A DNA stretch of 64,000 nucleotides from Glandiceps talaboti (taxonomy: Eukaryota; Hemichordata; Enteropneusta; Spengelidae), in assembly GCF_964340395.1 (NCBI RefSeq), contig NC_135559.1, positions 24,755,072-24,819,071 on the forward strand, in the 5' to 3' direction. Shown here piece by piece: positions 21,901 through 31,639 of this stretch. Below the pieces are notes generated by a model that was given only the letters and a program-made list of their open reading frames with translations, was not told the DNA's origin and ran no database searches. Numbering within the stretch: the first letter of the stretch is position 1; each line of letters starts with the position of its first letter. Made by a program: the position numbers and the translations under genes.

Positions 21901-24900
21901 ACTGTCACTATCACTGTGGATATCATCACCAGCATTACTGTCACTATCACTGTGGATATCATCACCAGCATTACTGTCACTATCACTGTGGATATCATCA
22001 CCAGCATTACTGTCACTATCACTGTGGATATCATCACCAGCATTACTGTCACTATCACTGTGGATATCATCACCAGCAATACTGTCACTATCACTGTGGA
22101 TATCATCACCAGCATTACTGTCACTATCACTGTGGATATCATCACCAGCATTACTGTCACTATCACTGTGGATATCATCACCAACAATGCTGGTGTCATC
22201 ACAAGAGCTGTCAGAGCTGTCCTTGCTACTTTGACAAGAAATTCTGCCTTCTAACTCAGTATGGGTGGTCTGAAATCAAAGAATTGATCAAATTAATTGA
22301 TTGAATATTTGAACCATTTGGAATGTACTCCCAAGACCTTATACAGTTACTGTTTTAGGTTGATCCCTACAAGTGGATGACAAAAATTACAATCGATATT
22401 ACAAAACAGTACTGGTACATTATTTCTTACACAGCGTACCATACTTTTATAATAGATTCTCTATGAATTTGAAAAAACTATAGTAGAGTTACATATTTTT
22501 ATGTCATGATTTACAGACAAAAAAATCATATGAAAATATCTTGGAAGAAGTCTGACATGTTCTAACACCCCAAAGTATGATGGAGGAATACAAGTGGATT
22601 CGTCAATTCTTTTAACCTTTTCACCACCAATTGCCCCCTGGGAATGTTTGTTCTCCACCACCCCCCTCACTGACCACCAGGTGAGAGTGAGTGTTATGTA
22701 ATCAAATTGATATAAAAATACTTAGAGTTGCTCATTTTTTAAAAATGAGGTATCATTTCATTGGAAAATAAATTCTCTACATCACACTTGCAAATATATG
22801 CATTCAAATTCCACAAACGCAACCGAAATATGAATTAAAGTAATAAAATATTAATAAAACTAACACAAGTCGTTTATTTATTGACATATCACAAATAAAC
22901 AAAATATTTATATTACAAATAAAATTCAAAATACCAACATTTATGTTCCTACAAAACTTCTCTTTACTGGTTAAATTGTCAAAATTGGCGAAAATTTGGC
23001 AGAAAATGACATTTTGAGTCGTAAAAATTTGAACGAAATTAATTAACGGCTCACTAATCCGATTATGACGCAACAGACGGTGCCGCACCGGCAATGAAAG
23101 TGTCTTAAAATATCTAAAGTTGTCACCTTGATACCTTCTGAAAAGTTGGTTTTTGTAAATATAATTCATTATTTAGCAGAACAACAAAAAATTATTATTC
23201 AATTTATGCCAGAAATCGGCAAAAAATGACCGTAAGTCAGTAGCATCGGCGCCAAAATCGGATGGGCAAAATGGCTTTATTTGCCGACGCACATACCGAC
23301 CAACGGAAATATGCAGCCTGTGATTTGAACCCACGCCGCGGTAATGTTTTCGTCACATTGAGTACATTGAGTTCACACAGCCATCTCCTTTCATTCATAA
23401 ATGCCATCAAAGTCAAAATTAAACAGAATTTTTCATGAACAGAGCCGTTATTTACATCGCAAACGATGTTAGGGGAGACAATTTTCCGTGTGGCCATGTT
23501 GAAATTTGAATTTTATCGTTAAAAAACGCATTCAAAAATGTGATCGGAAAATCTTCAGATTGTGTGTAATCTACCGCCCACATTGTACCACTGACCAGTA
23601 TAAATTGAACTTGTATGAGTATTATTCATTATTGAACATTACCAGAAAGAAATATGACCAAAATAATTACTTTTGGAGCTAAATACTGGCCCCAAGGCCA
23701 TAGTATGAGCGAATGATACGGGTCAACAAGTTACGCAATTTGCCAACTTTCACTACGGCAACGGTGAATTCCCCGCCGGTAGATCACTCGGCCCTCGTGG
23801 TAGTTCTGAAGCCTATACCGTTCCCACAACCGACCTGATATATTCAACAATGTTTTTGAGTAAAAATTCAGTGGAAATTTCTCAGGACAGTTGTCAAAAT
23901 GACATCGTAGGAGATGCTACGTGAGCCGTTAATTACTTCCGCGTTGTTGAAATTCGATCTTTCTGGCGAAAAACGCACACAAAAATTACGATCGCTCGTC
24001 TTTCCAATCGTGCTAGAAAACCATCCACTAACATGTGTTCAAAATGGCAGACTATATAAACAAGGCTAATACGCATGTGTGGAACTAGTTATGGCAGCAA
24101 GTTTTGCAGCAATAGCTGCCGTTAAACGGTTTGAACGTCGTAGTAGTTGAATGACCTTTGGCGTTCCCGCTGTAGCGGGAATCGGTGGGCGCCCTAGAGC
24201 GTTCCCGCTGTAGCGGGAATCGGTGGTGAAAGGGTTAAATGTAGATCTGGGATCACCCTTTCCTACATCTGACTCCATACCATACCCTAGGGGTAATGTT
24301 TAAACCTAAAGTCAAGAGTAATTCATAAAATGATTCAGATACAAGTCAACAACCACAGTTTCTTTAAGTTTCAGTAGTATTGTCAGCTTTATGTGATACG
24401 TAATTTCATATCATTATCAGAAGGGTTGAGGGAATGATTTATTTCAAAAGACACGCAATTAATAGCTAATAGAAAAGGTGAAAATTCAATTAAAATATTC
24501 ATTACAACATGAAATGGTGGGGGAGGGGGTTACTAAAATAGTTGTAAATATGTCTACCATCACATGTGGTGAATGCAACAGCAGTCAACATTTTCACAAA
24601 TCTGTACGACGCTCTGCCATAGTATTATTCTTGAACTAAAGGGATTTATATTATCCATCTTGGTTACCTTATCCCTGAACTGAACTGAACACTCAGGGAC
24701 AATAAACATAATAATAAAGAACATTAATGGTTTAATTTAAACAACTTGTGATGATTAATTAATACTGTTGACTTGAAAAAAAGAGACCAGTTGAAAATTT
24801 AGCTTTATTAGATGGTCAAAATTTACAAACGGAAGAAAGAAGAATCTTGTATATTCAACGATACAGAAATCATGTAAGCCTAGCTAGCAGTGAATGGAAC

Positions 24901-25057
24901 ACGTCCGTTACAGACCAAACTACATTGTACACAGTACACTTACCCCTGAGTCCGTAGTTTGTAGATTTCGCCAACGCTGTAGCGTCTTCTTCGGCACACT
25001 CTCTTCAACGTCTCTGAGGTACCGTTTGTATGGACCTCGGGCCCCCAAGCCGGACAT
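18950..25057 (-). CDS. TNP2-like (En/Spm, CACTA) transposase, three exons
   Basis: Spliced model of 919 residues. Exon 1 is 25057-24944 (38 codons, donor GTAAGTGT), exon 2 is 22269-21850 (140 codons, acceptor TTTGATTTCAG, donor GTAAGTTG), and exon 3 is 21175-18950 (acceptor TTTTACTTTTAG). All junctions are phase 0, which supports the model. Residues 1-38 are basic (YKRYLRDVEESVPKKTLQRW). Exon 2 holds eight acidic NAGDDIHSDSDS repeats. Exon 3 has a Cys cluster (about 244-271), then the catalytic core: LWNSDGVPAF (D341), CDWCLHPGEY (zinc-binding insertion, C449/C452), PNFDVVRGFVPDYLHCVLLG (D523) and SSFAFESNNG (E687). The order is typical of TNP2-type transposases. The 3' end has a second Cys-rich patch (CVCDEGVRCQC). 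It is transcribed away from the BEN gene. The D/D/E assignment is by motif context. Confidence 0.92.
21901..22188 (-). repeat. coding minisatellite, 36 bp x 8, in transposase exon 2
   Basis: Eight 36-bp units, each encoding the 12 residues NAGDDIHSDSDS on the minus strand. Unit starts run from 21901 every 36 bases, and the 5'-most unit (22153-22188) is diverged. The product is an acidic, Ser/Asp-rich linker with likely CK2-type sites. Long open frames on the plus strand here are by-products of the repeat. Confidence 0.95.
22270..24943 (-). other. intron 1 of the transposase gene
   Basis: 2.67-kb intron with canonical ends. It holds a locally CpG-rich part (23040-24260) and a duplicated hairpin motif at 24161-24226 (GCGTTCCCGCTGTAGCGGGA, twice, 38 bp apart). 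Segments near 23500 and 23945 are weak direct repeats (TGTTGAAATTTGAATTTTAT against TGTTGAAATTCGATCTTTCT). No separate gene is seen. Confidence 0.7.
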
Positions 25058-25589
25058 GTTGCAATCTCTTTACTTTCTCTATACTTATTAGTATATTACA
25101 GTTCAATACGTGTAAATGTGCCGTTGAATTTACGATCTATATATACCCGAGTCGAAAGTCGCCATTTTTGTAGTAGCGTTGAATTGTGGGGCGACAACTT
25201 TGAGTGTTCGGAAATTTGTTCGGGCATCTTCGGAAGGGGTTCATGGCAGTACGTATCATGTAAATCTCGGCCGAGATGCGTACGGCGTTAAAGTTATGTT
25301 ATCCAAATTTCAACTTAAATGTAACTTCTTGTACATCATGTGCTGTTTCACAAGTTTCTTACAAGATTTCGTGTTTTTTTTTTTTTTGTGTGTGTATCGT
25401 TTTGGCTGACGACATTACCCATCATGCCTCAATGTTATTTGGCGGAAGTTTTAAAAAAACAGCTGGCCTCCAAACATAAACACACCTGATCCGGCTTTCA
25501 GAACGTAAACATCGTAGATATTTTGCTCCGTTTTTTAGACATACTTGTAATCGTAGTTTTAGTTTCTAAGTTAAACGCCACCTGAGAAG
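25058..25589. promoter_or_regulatory. divergent promoter region between transposase and BEN genes
   Basis: The two start codons face away from each other across 532 bp. A TATA-like TATATATAC lies at 25138-25146, 80-90 bp from the transposase ATG. A poly-T/TG tract lies at 25373-25396. A perfect TTCTATAGAA lies just inside the BEN coding exon at 25625-25634. Shared control of both genes is an inference from the layout. Confidence 0.6.
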
Positions 25590-28500
25590 ATGCGATTTGC
25601 CCTGTTTGATTTCTACAACGAGGGTTCTATAGAAGTAGGAGAATCGAAATGGATAGAAGATTTAGATGTTGCTGATGAGACGTTTGATTTCGATGAGGAG
25701 TGCATAGTTTCGTGGCCCCCCTCTAAAAAGGGTGGGAAAGTGCAAAGATATGAAGCAAGTGTGATCAAATTCAGTGGTGAGTACACAACATACTGTTATT
25801 CATGGCTGTAAGGTTTTTCGCTTCGTTTTCTGTTTGATTCTTGTACAGTGTTGGAGGAAGAAAAAGCAAATTTCCAACTCCTCGTTTGGATGCTAATCTG
25901 GTAAACTTCCTGTTTACATTTGCCCAGCTGTTTTCACATAACAAGACTATTGAAATGCAAATTTAAGTGTCCTAAATTTGCATTACAAAGGGGACACTCA
26001 AGAGTCAAATAGTATGGCAGTATATTGACTTCTGTCAATGAATAAAAAACAGTTATCTCCAAGGAAGATGGGTTAGTTTGCATGCAAGTATGTATACACT
26101 GTACATTTATACATAATAATTGTAAGTTTTCTGTAAAGTATGGTATGTGTGAAAAAGAAATGAAAGAAAAAGCAATTTATGCAAGTTCCAGGTATTGAGA
26201 AACAGTCTTTTTGTTTAAATTTAATTTTGGTAAACTTAAAGCAACTTGAAGAATATTTTATACTCAAGAAGACAAGTACAATGCAATGTTATTGAACCAG
26301 TATTTATTTATAATCAAGGAATTTTGTGTGGAGAAATATGCATCATGACTAGCCATGTGAGTTATTGTAATGGATATTTTGTTTTATATTTTTATAAAAA
26401 CAGATGATAAGAGTGAGCTTTTGCGCTTAGCAAATGTGTATACAAGGAAAGGTGGTAGTATCAATGCAAATATGAAGACACCAGAGCTGGGGAGGGGGAA
26501 ACGGGAAAAAAGAACAAGGAGACTCAGCAGCACAGATGAAGAAGATAATGTCGTAAGTATATATGATTAAACTATTGGTATACCTCATCTTTCTTGTCAC
26601 CATTTCTGGACTACTCATGACAACAAGTAGCAATGATATAAACTTTTCCAATTTGTTCCAAGGGTGCTTTACTGTGAAATCTAATGGTTGCAATCATCGT
26701 GTTAATAGCTTAACAGTTTTTGCCATTGGTTTCATTTTGCTTTTTTCAGGACGAAGTAGCAGAAACCAAGAAATTTAAGAAAGTCAAGAAATCTACCAAG
26801 AAAAGTTCTTCATTAAAGTTGATGACTAGAATTAAAGAGTCAAGATCAAATGTGGCAACACAAATGGAGAGTGATGTCGGAGTTGTTGCAGCAAATCATG
26901 TAAGTAACATTTTCAAACCAGAAGAAATGCCATCCAACAGTTTCATCAGCATTGTATCCCTTAAAAGTAGATCACATTTGTTTCAGATTTAATGAATTAG
27001 TTCAAAGTCTGTCAATAACATAGCTGTGAAGAGCACACACAGGCAGAACCCACTTTCAAAAGGGGAGCTAAAGAATTAATAATCTGACTTCTGTCAATGC
27101 ATAAAAAACAGTTATCTCTTTCCATACAGTATGTCAATTGAATTCATTACATTGCTTTTTAAAAATTATTTACAGGAACAGAGGAAATCACAAGAAGGAG
27201 ATTCAGAGGAACGGCGCCTTAAGAAAGAGAACGATGAACTGAAAGCGGAGAATTTTTATCTCAAGTGTTCATTAAAGGCTTTGAAAGGTAAGTTATGCAC
27301 TTTGGAATTTAAGTTTTATCTAATATAAATATATTGAATTTTGGGATGGGATTTTGGAGATAGCTATTAATATTAGTTAAACTTTATTACAATGTTGATA
27401 TTATGCTATATTATTCTTGGTGTATAGATAACTAGTTTTGATGGCCCTGTTTACCTGCTCTATATTTATCTATGGATTATTTTCACTGACAGGTTTACCA
27501 GATCTACTTTCAAAAATGACCCAGATGAGCCAGTCAAAACCAGTAGCCACACAAGCAACCCCTTCCAAATCAAGCAGCCCAGAGAAAGCAACCACTGTTG
27601 ACAGTGACTGCACCACAAATGATGTAAGTCTTCAACAAGGCATTTAATTTATATGTTATTTATTATGTGAATGGTATTACGTTATCAGAGTAAGATGTGC
27701 TTTCAGAAGACAGTATAAGGTTGAGATTATTTTTGTTTGTCAATATATATCTGTTTATTGACAGAATTTTACATGTGCAACTATCAGGAAAATGGGGGTG
27801 GGGGATTGGGATGGTTAATGTAAATGTGAAATGTGATTTTGAGTTCACATGTATTTGTAATAATCTTACAACATCTGGATTAAATCTGGGAAATTCCAGA
27901 GAGCACTCTGGAATTTCTTTTTTATGACATGAAGATATAAACTTGAATATCTACTAATATCTTGTTAAGTAATTTGTGGGCAATTGATTAATACTTAAAT
28001 TTATTTTCTAGTTTACTTTTAAATTTTGGGAAATCCGATGCGATAGTAAACAATTTAAGGTAAAACCTCGGGCATATAATCCAATATCAAGGCTATAATA
28101 TATAATATATACACTAATTGTGAACCACCCTACTTTTTCCCCAAGTTCTATTGCTTCTTGCATGTATGTCATAACACAATACTTAATTATATTCTTTTTG
28201 TATAGTTATTTATAGATGGCGAGGTCATTTCAAGAGAGAGGATTTCGAGGTGCGACTCCTCGAAACCCAAGAAATATGTGTATGACCTAATGACGGTGGT
28301 ATTCACCAAAGAGACACTTCGTACACACTCATATAGTGGCAGGAGATGCAACTCAGTGAAGGGGTCTGTTGTAAAACCACCATTGTCTTTGGAGAAGAAA
28401 ATAGCTATTGTTGGTACGTACGAAGTTAACTTTATACTATCTGAACAATGGTATACATTATGCTTGTAAAACAAAGATATGATCATTGCAATACTCAGAT

Positions 28501-29251
28501 AATTTACAGCCTTGGCACACAGTGAAGCCATAATAGTAGGCACCCAGCCAGGCCGTGGTCATCTTTGTTATGTCAAGTTTTTTGATCTTGAGGCAGACTT
28601 TGGACTTCAAGGAAATGACACCATGTGTGTAAGAGTCAGTATAGATCCAGGGAGGGAGCTAACTACTTATTTTGTTACATTAGTTATACAGATAGTTTGC
28701 ACATCCCATATACTGCTATTTCATTTTCAAAAGATATGAGAAAGGCATGCAAAACATTCAAATTCATCTTTGTGTGTTTCAGCTGGTTTTCTTGTAATAT
28801 TTTCAATGTTGCTACATGTAAGTCTTTACTTCATTGAAGGCAGTGGCTTCATCCCACCATATCTTAGGAATGGTTTTTAATGGGATGGGGTGTCCTGCTG
28901 TATGCAAAACATATCCTGTCAAGTTTAATGAATGAAATCTATCTGTACAACCAATTTAGTAGAACAAGTTAACAAAGGTGAAATTCACTCATTTCACCAA
29001 GACCAATGATTCGCACACCTATACGGTCATGTATTGTATATTTTTGCTTTGTATGAAAGAATTACATGCATATATAGTAGAGATATATATTCTGCCAGTC
29101 AGTTAAAACATGCCATAGTTGATCTTATACTTTTCTTTTTTCTTTTTCTACAGATCATGTCTCCAAAAAGTTTGACATAAAAAAAGAGGAAGTCATACAG
29201 CACATGAAGAACAAGTTGTATACGGAGGGCAAGAATCCAATGTATACGTAA
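25590..29251 (+). CDS. BEN-domain DNA-binding protein encoded by the transposon
   Basis: Exons: 25590-25776, 26404-26552, 26750-26899, 27176-27287, 27493-27623, 28206-28413 and 29154-29251. Phases agree at every junction and all introns are GT-AG, giving 344 residues. The N-terminus (MRFALFDFYNEGSIEVGESK) resembles the small domain that starts some BEN proteins. Residues 92-102 (GRGKREKRTRR) and 119-130 (KKFKKVKKSTKK) are likely nuclear signals. Residues 163-199 (ERRLKKENDELKAENFYLKC) form a predicted coiled coil, hence probably a dimer. The BEN domain covers about 245-335 (KKYVYDLMTVVFTKETLRTH, then SYSGRR, then FDIKKEEVIQHMKNKLY). BEN domains are known to bind DNA, some of them at palindromes. 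It lies inside the element's inverted ends, divergent from the transposase. My inference is that it binds the TTCTATAGAA arrays. Confidence 0.88.
25625..25634. promoter_or_regulatory. TTCTATAGAA site in BEN exon 1
   Basis: A perfect copy of the subterminal palindrome inside codons 12-15 (Gly-Ser-Ile-Glu) of the BEN gene, 36 bases after its ATG and next to the divergent promoter. I saw no perfect copy elsewhere outside the two terminal arrays. Autoregulation is a possibility, not shown. Confidence 0.6.
28510..28626 (+). other. possible in-frame cassette exon interrupting the BEN domain
   Basis: Preceded by TAATTTACAG and followed by GTGTAAGAG. It is 117 bases long (39 codons), open in the required phase, and encodes LAHSEAIIVGTQPGRGHLCY and about 18 more residues. 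Both neighbouring junctions are phase 1, so inclusion or skipping keeps the frame. Skipping gives a continuous BEN domain; inclusion inserts 39 residues between its last two helices. Confidence 0.5.
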
Positions 29252-29295
29252 CTCTTGTTAGCTCCGCTGTCAGTTTGTTTTCATTGATTAACCAT

Positions 29296-29670
29296 ATGGC
29301 TATTTACTTGATAGATATCTGCAGACAGTAACTGTATTTACATGGTATGGCTATTTACTTGATAGATATCTGACAGTAACTGTATTTACATGGTATGGCT
29401 ATTTACTTGATAGATATCTGCAGACAGTAACTGTATTTACATGGTATGGCTATTTACTTGATAGATATCTGACAGTAACTGTATTTACATGGTATGGCTA
29501 TTTACTTGATAGATATCTGACAGTAACTGTATTTACATGGTATGGCTATTTACTTGATAGATATCTGACAGTAACTGTATTTACATGGTATGGCTATTTA
29601 CTTGATAGATATCTGCAGACAGTAACTGTATTTACATGGTATGGCTATTTACTTGATAGATATCTGCAGA
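29296..29670. repeat. 47/51-bp minisatellite, about 8 copies
   Basis: Units carry TATGGCTATTTACTTGATAG, ATATCTG with or without CAGA, and CAGTAACTGTATTTACATGG. Two length variants (51 and 47 bp) are interspersed. It lies just after the BEN stop codon. The motif TTAGCTCCGCTGTCAG at 29262-29277 matches the right end of the 2.4-kb repeat copies A and B. Confidence 0.9.
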
Positions 29671-30005
29671 CGCGATAAAATGTTTATCTGAAATTTTGTG
29701 ATTTTGTGTGAATTTTTATTTCCATTGTAACAAGTACCAAGACAAATTAGATTCTTTGCATTAAAATGTCTATTTTAAATATAAACAAATGACTTTTGTA
29801 TGTTTGATTGCTTTATGTTAGTTGATGGATAGATGACAGTAAGTCATATATTCATACTAATAATACCCCTATATCATCCCACCTGTTATGGCTACATACA
29901 TATTCAATAGAACTGCAATAGGAAATGACTTTTATAGATTTTAAAAGCAAATCATTTCCAGAGCATATCTATGGAATATGACAGTTTTAGAGAACTGTAT
30001 AAAAG

Positions 30006-30523
30006 TTCTATAGAAATGCTATACAATTCTATAGAAATTGTGTACAGTTCTATAGAAAGTCTACATATTTCTATAGAAATGCTATACAATTCTATAGAAA
30101 TTATGTACAGTTCTATAGAAAGTCTACATATTTCTATAGAAATGCTATCCAATTCTATAGAAATTGTGTACAGTTCTATAGAAAGTCTACATATTTCTAT
30201 AGAAATGCTATCCAATTCTATAGAAATTGTGTACAGTTCTATAGAAAGTCTACATATTTCTATAGAAATGCTATACAATTCTATAGAAATTGTGTACAGT
30301 TCTATAGAAAGTCTACATATTTCTATAGAAATGCTATCCAATTCTATAGAAATTGTGTACAGTTCTATAGAAAGTTTACATATTTCCATCAAATTTCTAT
30401 AGAAAACCAAAGATTTTCTATAGAAGTCTATAGAATAAGGGGCCAAAACTCCATAGAAATCTATACAATTCTATAGAAAATTTTCTATAGAAATTTTATG
30501 GCTTTCTATAGACTTCTATAGAA
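30006..30523. promoter_or_regulatory. right subterminal TTCTATAGAA array, 21-bp periodic
   Basis: Eighteen perfect TTCTATAGAA sites start every 21 bp from 30006 to 30363 (30006, 30027, 30048 and so on to 30363). They form a 63-bp higher-order unit with linkers ATGCTATACAA, ATTGTGTACAG and AGTCTACATAT. A degenerate site falls at the next 21-bp step (30384). Further perfect sites lie at 30395, 30416, 30469, 30483 and 30514, the last within the terminal repeat. The 21-bp step equals two turns of B-DNA, so bound proteins would line up on one face. Confidence 0.97.
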
Positions 30524-30538
30524 CCATTTTCGTAAGGG
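30504..30538 (-). repeat. right terminal inverted repeat of the 13-kb transposon
   Basis: Reverse complement is identical to 17530-17564 over 35 bp, ending ATTTTCGTAAGGG on the plus strand. The next bases are TTTGGGTGCATG, with no duplication of the left flank visible. Confidence 0.95.
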
Positions 30539-30727
30539 TTTGGGTGCATGAGTTCAGAACGCCGGGATGACTGCATTCATCACCCGTACTCTGTACAGTA
30601 CCCGTGTATCAGCCCTTAATATAAATGTTCAACAAATCTTTCCCCGTTCTTACTTTATACTCTTTAACCCTGTCAAACTGAATGACTCTCTTCTTACTTA
30701 CAGCGTGGTAAATTTAATTGAAGCCTG

Positions 30728-30800
30728 AATGGGGTTCGAACCCCGACCGCAGTGGTAAGAGGCAAGTGGTTTAACCACTCGACCACCGACAACCCCAACC
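30728..30800 (-). repeat. tRNA-derived SINE head (tRNA-like, not intact)
   Basis: On the minus strand the sequence reads GGTGGTCGAGTGGTTAAACC (D arm and A box) and later GGTCGGGGTTCGAACCCC (T arm and B box), with pol III box spacing. The middle lacks a proper anticodon stem, and the ends do not pair as an acceptor stem. A SINE head is more likely than a functional tRNA. It lies about 190 bp outside the 13-kb transposon. Confidence 0.6.
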
Positions 30801-31486
30801 CACACATCCTGTCACACTGACTACTGAAATCGTTAGTACCAAATCTACCATAGAACCAATTCAAATCATTTACAAAGGATACACAGGGATAAGAAAATGC
30901 TTTCACATGGGGTGACACACATCTCAGACAGGAAATTGTTTCTCATTAGTACTTGCATTTCCCTAAGGAACACTAGAGGGCACACTTTCAAAGATGACAC
31001 ACTTTCAAAGATTTCAAAGAGTATTTACATAATTTTTTATATATCTTGCCAACTCTCTTGATGGCCATTATTCAAAGATTATATTATAGCATTACCAATT
31101 CCAGTGAATTTTGTGACGTCATCGCTGTACATTATTACTGATAATGTACTCCGTTATTGGGCATCGCGGCCCCGGAACGAGCATAACAATACAAGCTTAT
31201 TTGTTCTGTTTCTTCATACGACTAGGTATCTTTTCGAAATGTATGTTGTTACTTATGATTGTCATTTCCACTGTTTAAAAATACAACGCATTCATGAAAC
31301 AAATTTGTGTTCACAGCAGTTCATTGAAGTGTATATGTGTGTGTACGTGTACGTACGTGTGTCGCTATGATTAGTATTCAGCTTCCGGGCCGAACATGGC
31401 AGACGATGTTCAGCGCTGTGTATATTAAACGTTGTTTTGCGTTTCTCGGTCTACAAATTCACTGGAATTGGCAAAACTATAAAATA

Positions 31487-31630
31487 ATAACAATAATGTA
31501 TGCCCTCCCAGTCCATAATGGACTCAAGCAAACTTTGCACTTAAATGGGCTCGGCTGTCGCCTCGCCCATTATGTCGTTCAAAGTTTGCTTTCGTCCATT
31601 ATGGGCTGGGAGGGCGTACATTATTGTTTA
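31487..31630. mobile_element. 140-bp foldback element
   Basis: The left arm reads ACAATAATGTATGCCCTCCC, AGTCCATAATGGA and AGCAAACTTTG. The right arm reads CAAAGTTTGCTT, TCCATTATGGGCTGGGAGGG and CGTACATTATTGT. The arms are about 60 bp, nearly perfect, with a short GC-rich centre (CGGCTGTCGCC). Confidence 0.8.
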
Positions 31631-31639
31631 ATTATAGTA

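Larger units (their letters stand above)
17530..30538. mobile_element. complete 13.0-kb CACTA-like DNA transposon with transposase and BEN-domain gene
   Basis: Seen directly: perfect 35-bp inverted ends (17530-17564 and 30504-30538), arrays of TTCTATAGAA just inside both ends, and two divergent multi-exon genes between them with no stop or frameshift in their exons. The transposase belongs to the TNP2 (En/Spm, CACTA) family by its D-D-E context and Cys motifs. Oddities: the ends begin CCCTTACG rather than CACTA/CACTG, and I see no target-site duplication (CTC on the left, TTT on the right). The element therefore may belong to a divergent branch, or a flank may have been rearranged. At 13 kb with two proteins and subterminal repeats it parallels plant En/Spm in layout. 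It is probably, or was recently, autonomous. Confidence 0.9.

Noticed and set aside
21846-22254. Plus-strand and alternative minus-strand open frames over the 36-bp repeat
   Set aside because: They are shadows of the transposase exon 2, which has matching splice sites and phases on the minus strand.
25590-29251. BEN gene as an ordinary host gene
   Set aside because: It lies wholly inside perfect 35-bp inverted ends, shares a short divergent promoter with the transposase, and no other host-like gene is nearby. Capture of a host gene remains possible but is less parsimonious.
29952-30446. Open frames of 164 and 143 codons across the TTCTATAGAA array
   Set aside because: The 21-bp and 63-bp periods keep frames open on both strands. 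The products are simple repeats, and the DNA is the transposon's subterminal array.
30728-30800. Functional tRNA gene
   Set aside because: A and B boxes are present, but the acceptor and anticodon stems do not form, so a SINE head is the better reading.
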